Part shown: positions 34,224 through 35,507 of the stretch, piece after piece
How the letters are laid out: each line of letters begins with the position of its first letter
Position numbering within the stretch: position 1 is the first letter of the stretch
Assembly: GCA_964475415.1 (NCBI GenBank)
Contig: CAYYWZ010000042.1
Location: 1-35,507 of the forward strand
From: CALCMJ01 sp964475415
GTDB taxonomy: Bacteria; Bacteroidota; Bacteroidia; Chitinophagales; Saprospiraceae
Length of the DNA stretch: 35,507 nucleotides
Direction: 5' to 3'
Position numbers and translations under genes: made by a program
Notes under the pieces: model-generated
Told to the model about the DNA's origin: nothing
Seen by the model: only the letters and a program-made list of their open reading frames with translations
Databases searched by the model: none

Positions 34224-35507
34224 CTAATCTATAAGGCTTCTTCCATCTAACTCATAATCTGGCTCTATTTCTAACAGATTGAAAATTGTAGCACCGATAT
34301 CCTCAGCAAGAGCATAAGGGACTACCTCCTTACCTATATCTGGACCTGAAATAATATAGGGTACAGAAAGCATATCTTTTCTAATTCCACCATGACCTCC
34401 TAGGTAATTACCTACTATAAATTCAAAATCATTTGCTAGGTCATACCCTATGGAACTACAAAGTATAAGATCTCCAACATCTTCCTTACTTACAAGATCA
34501 TATATGCGAGGTATTGCATAAGGATACGGCGTATCGATAGTCTTAGCTAACCAATCTGCTTTTGACATAAAAGTATTCTCTAAAATACTGTCTGGATAGG
34601 AAAGAGGATTACCAGATATGTATTTTATGCAGTACTCTTTTGCTTTATTCTCAATCTCTAATACACCACTATCTGTTTCGACACCTACCTTGACATTAGA
34701 TATCTTATATGCTACTAGACTTATCGCTTCACTTTCTATGGTCTTTTTTATTATGTCAAAGGTTTCTTCGTTCTTTTCAAAATTTCTTAAATCTGATTCC
34801 AACAACCGCTCCCCCCAGTCAGAATTTCCATTTTTTCTAAGATATAGATATGCACTTAAATTACCATTGATAACAAAAAATCCATCTAGATGTAATAAAG
34901 ATTCTAAAGGTTCAGATAGCTTGTCTGTTCTTAGATTAGTAGATTTCCCTCTTTCAATAATTAGTCCCAAGTTTTGTTTTAAGTAATCTGGAATATCAGC
35001 ATTCCTGTTGACCGTTTCTACACCATGATCTGAAATAATGACAAAATATCTTTCTTGTTTAAGCTTCTGAGAGGCTAGGATAAGTTTGCCTATAAGGGAA
35101 TCTATATGTTTTATAAGATCTTTATAAGTTTCATTTACTCCTTCTATATGTACAGATGCATCTGGGGCCGCAAAGGTTAGCCACTGCACCTTAGGATTAT
35201 AGTTTAGCTGAGCTATAGATTTTTCTAAGACCAAGGACTCGTGCCTGAAGTGATCATAAACTAATCTATTTCCCAAAAATGGAATGGAGCCTAATAATTT
35301 AAGAAATTTATTGTGACTATACTTTGACGTAGCATGATACCATCCTGTCTTTTCCTCATGATGAACACCTCTGTTCATATAAGTATTAATAGAGGAGGTA
35401 TAGTTCTTTTCTGTATATTCGAATATTGTTTTTATGGTAGAATCTACATCCTCATTCATTGCCACATTGGTTCTTCCAACATAATTTCTCAAATTACCTG
35501 AGGATCT
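34224..35507 (-). CDS. Alkaline phosphatase superfamily phosphodiesterase/nucleotide pyrophosphatase-like, 5' partial
   Basis: The visible 427 residues are the C-terminal part of an alkaline-phosphatase-superfamily enzyme. It has the metal-binding stretch LTFAAPDASVHIEG (with D and H), ISDHGVE (D and H of the second metal site), and near the end YLGGHGGIRKDMLSVPYIISGPDIG (H of GGHGG). The frame is open to the window edge, so the N-terminal metal site and the Ser/Thr nucleophile are missing. The TTG at 35490-35492 is not a proven start. Its substrate may be a nucleotide, phosphodiester or sulfate ester. It lies upstream of nqrA on the same strand, 159 bases apart, but is likely a separate unit since a promoter precedes nqrA. 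Confidence 0.75.
   Translation of the reverse strand, partial: RSSGNLRNYVGRTNVAMNEDVDSTIKTIFEYTEKNYTSSINTYMNRGVHHEEKTGWYHATSKYSHNKFLKLLGSIPFLGNRLVYDHFRHESLVLEKSIAQLNYNPKVQWLTFAAPDASVHIEGVNETYKDLIKHIDSLIGKLILASQKLKQERYFVIISDHGVETVNRNADIPDYLKQNLGLIIERGKSTNLRTDKLSEPLESLLHLDGFFVINGNLSAYLYLRKNGNSDWGERLLESDLRNFEKNEETFDIIKKTIESEAISLVAYKISNVKVGVETDSGVLEIENKAKEYCIKYISGNPLSYPDSILENTFMSKADWLAKTIDTPYPYAIPRIYDLVSKEDVGDLILCSSIGYDLANDFEFIVGNYLGGHGGIRKDMLSVPYIISGPDIGKEVVPYALAEDIGATIFNLLEIEPDYELDGRSLID

Overview
The window reads as a chromosomal scaffold piece from a member of the Bacteroidota, most likely a marine or environmental Saprospiria-like lineage. Four things point there: AT-rich DNA, two secreted metalloproteases with C-terminal type IX secretion sorting domains (one with SprB-type repeats), a Na+-pumping NQR operon, and a TATCTTTG promoter element of the kind used by the Bacteroidota sigma factor. 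The lineage below phylum is inference. A run of exactly 100 N (27024-27123) marks an assembly scaffold gap, and the right edge cuts a gene.

Left part (1-5.6 kb): an ECF-type sigma factor and its probable membrane anti-sigma partner with TPR-like repeats (minus strand, ending in a hairpin terminator), a divergent CDP-alcohol phosphatidyltransferase, then a tightly overlapping minus-strand trio. The trio is an ATP-grasp-like protein whose motif order looks circularly permuted, a GshB/RimK-like ATP-grasp ligase, and an AstE/aspartoacylase-family zinc hydrolase. It looks like a small amide-bond-making and amide-bond-breaking pathway with no obvious named product, and it is my best candidate for an undescribed system.

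Middle (5.7-15.2 kb): a compact minus-strand operon SpoIIM-like / multi-pass membrane protein / DUF4129 / DUF4350 / MoxR ATPase / DUF58. It is divergent from a two-gene plus-strand unit, a large unknown membrane protein followed by an RDD-family protein. Most genes overlap or nearly touch. A shared hairpin terminator separates this block from a 1487-residue secreted multidomain metalloprotease.

Right of centre (19.8-27.6 kb): DUF4105 protein, PaiB-like FMN-binding protein and methionyl-tRNA synthetase (all minus, apparently read metG-paiB-DUF4105), a divergent small helical-repeat protein, a roughly 400-bp non-coding GC-richer block with palindromes that looks like a relic or repeat element, then a lipoprotein and a second type IX secreted matrixin-like protease. 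The protease and the neighbouring monoacylglycerol-lipase-like hydrolase are both cut by the N gap.

Right end (27.7-35.5 kb): a complete nqrABCDEF operon on the minus strand with a recognisable promoter before nqrA and a strong terminator after nqrF. NqrA carries an unusual N-terminal membrane-anchor extension. A partial alkaline-phosphatase-superfamily phosphodiesterase runs off the right edge.

No tRNA, rRNA, CRISPR array, complete insertion sequence or replication origin was recognised.
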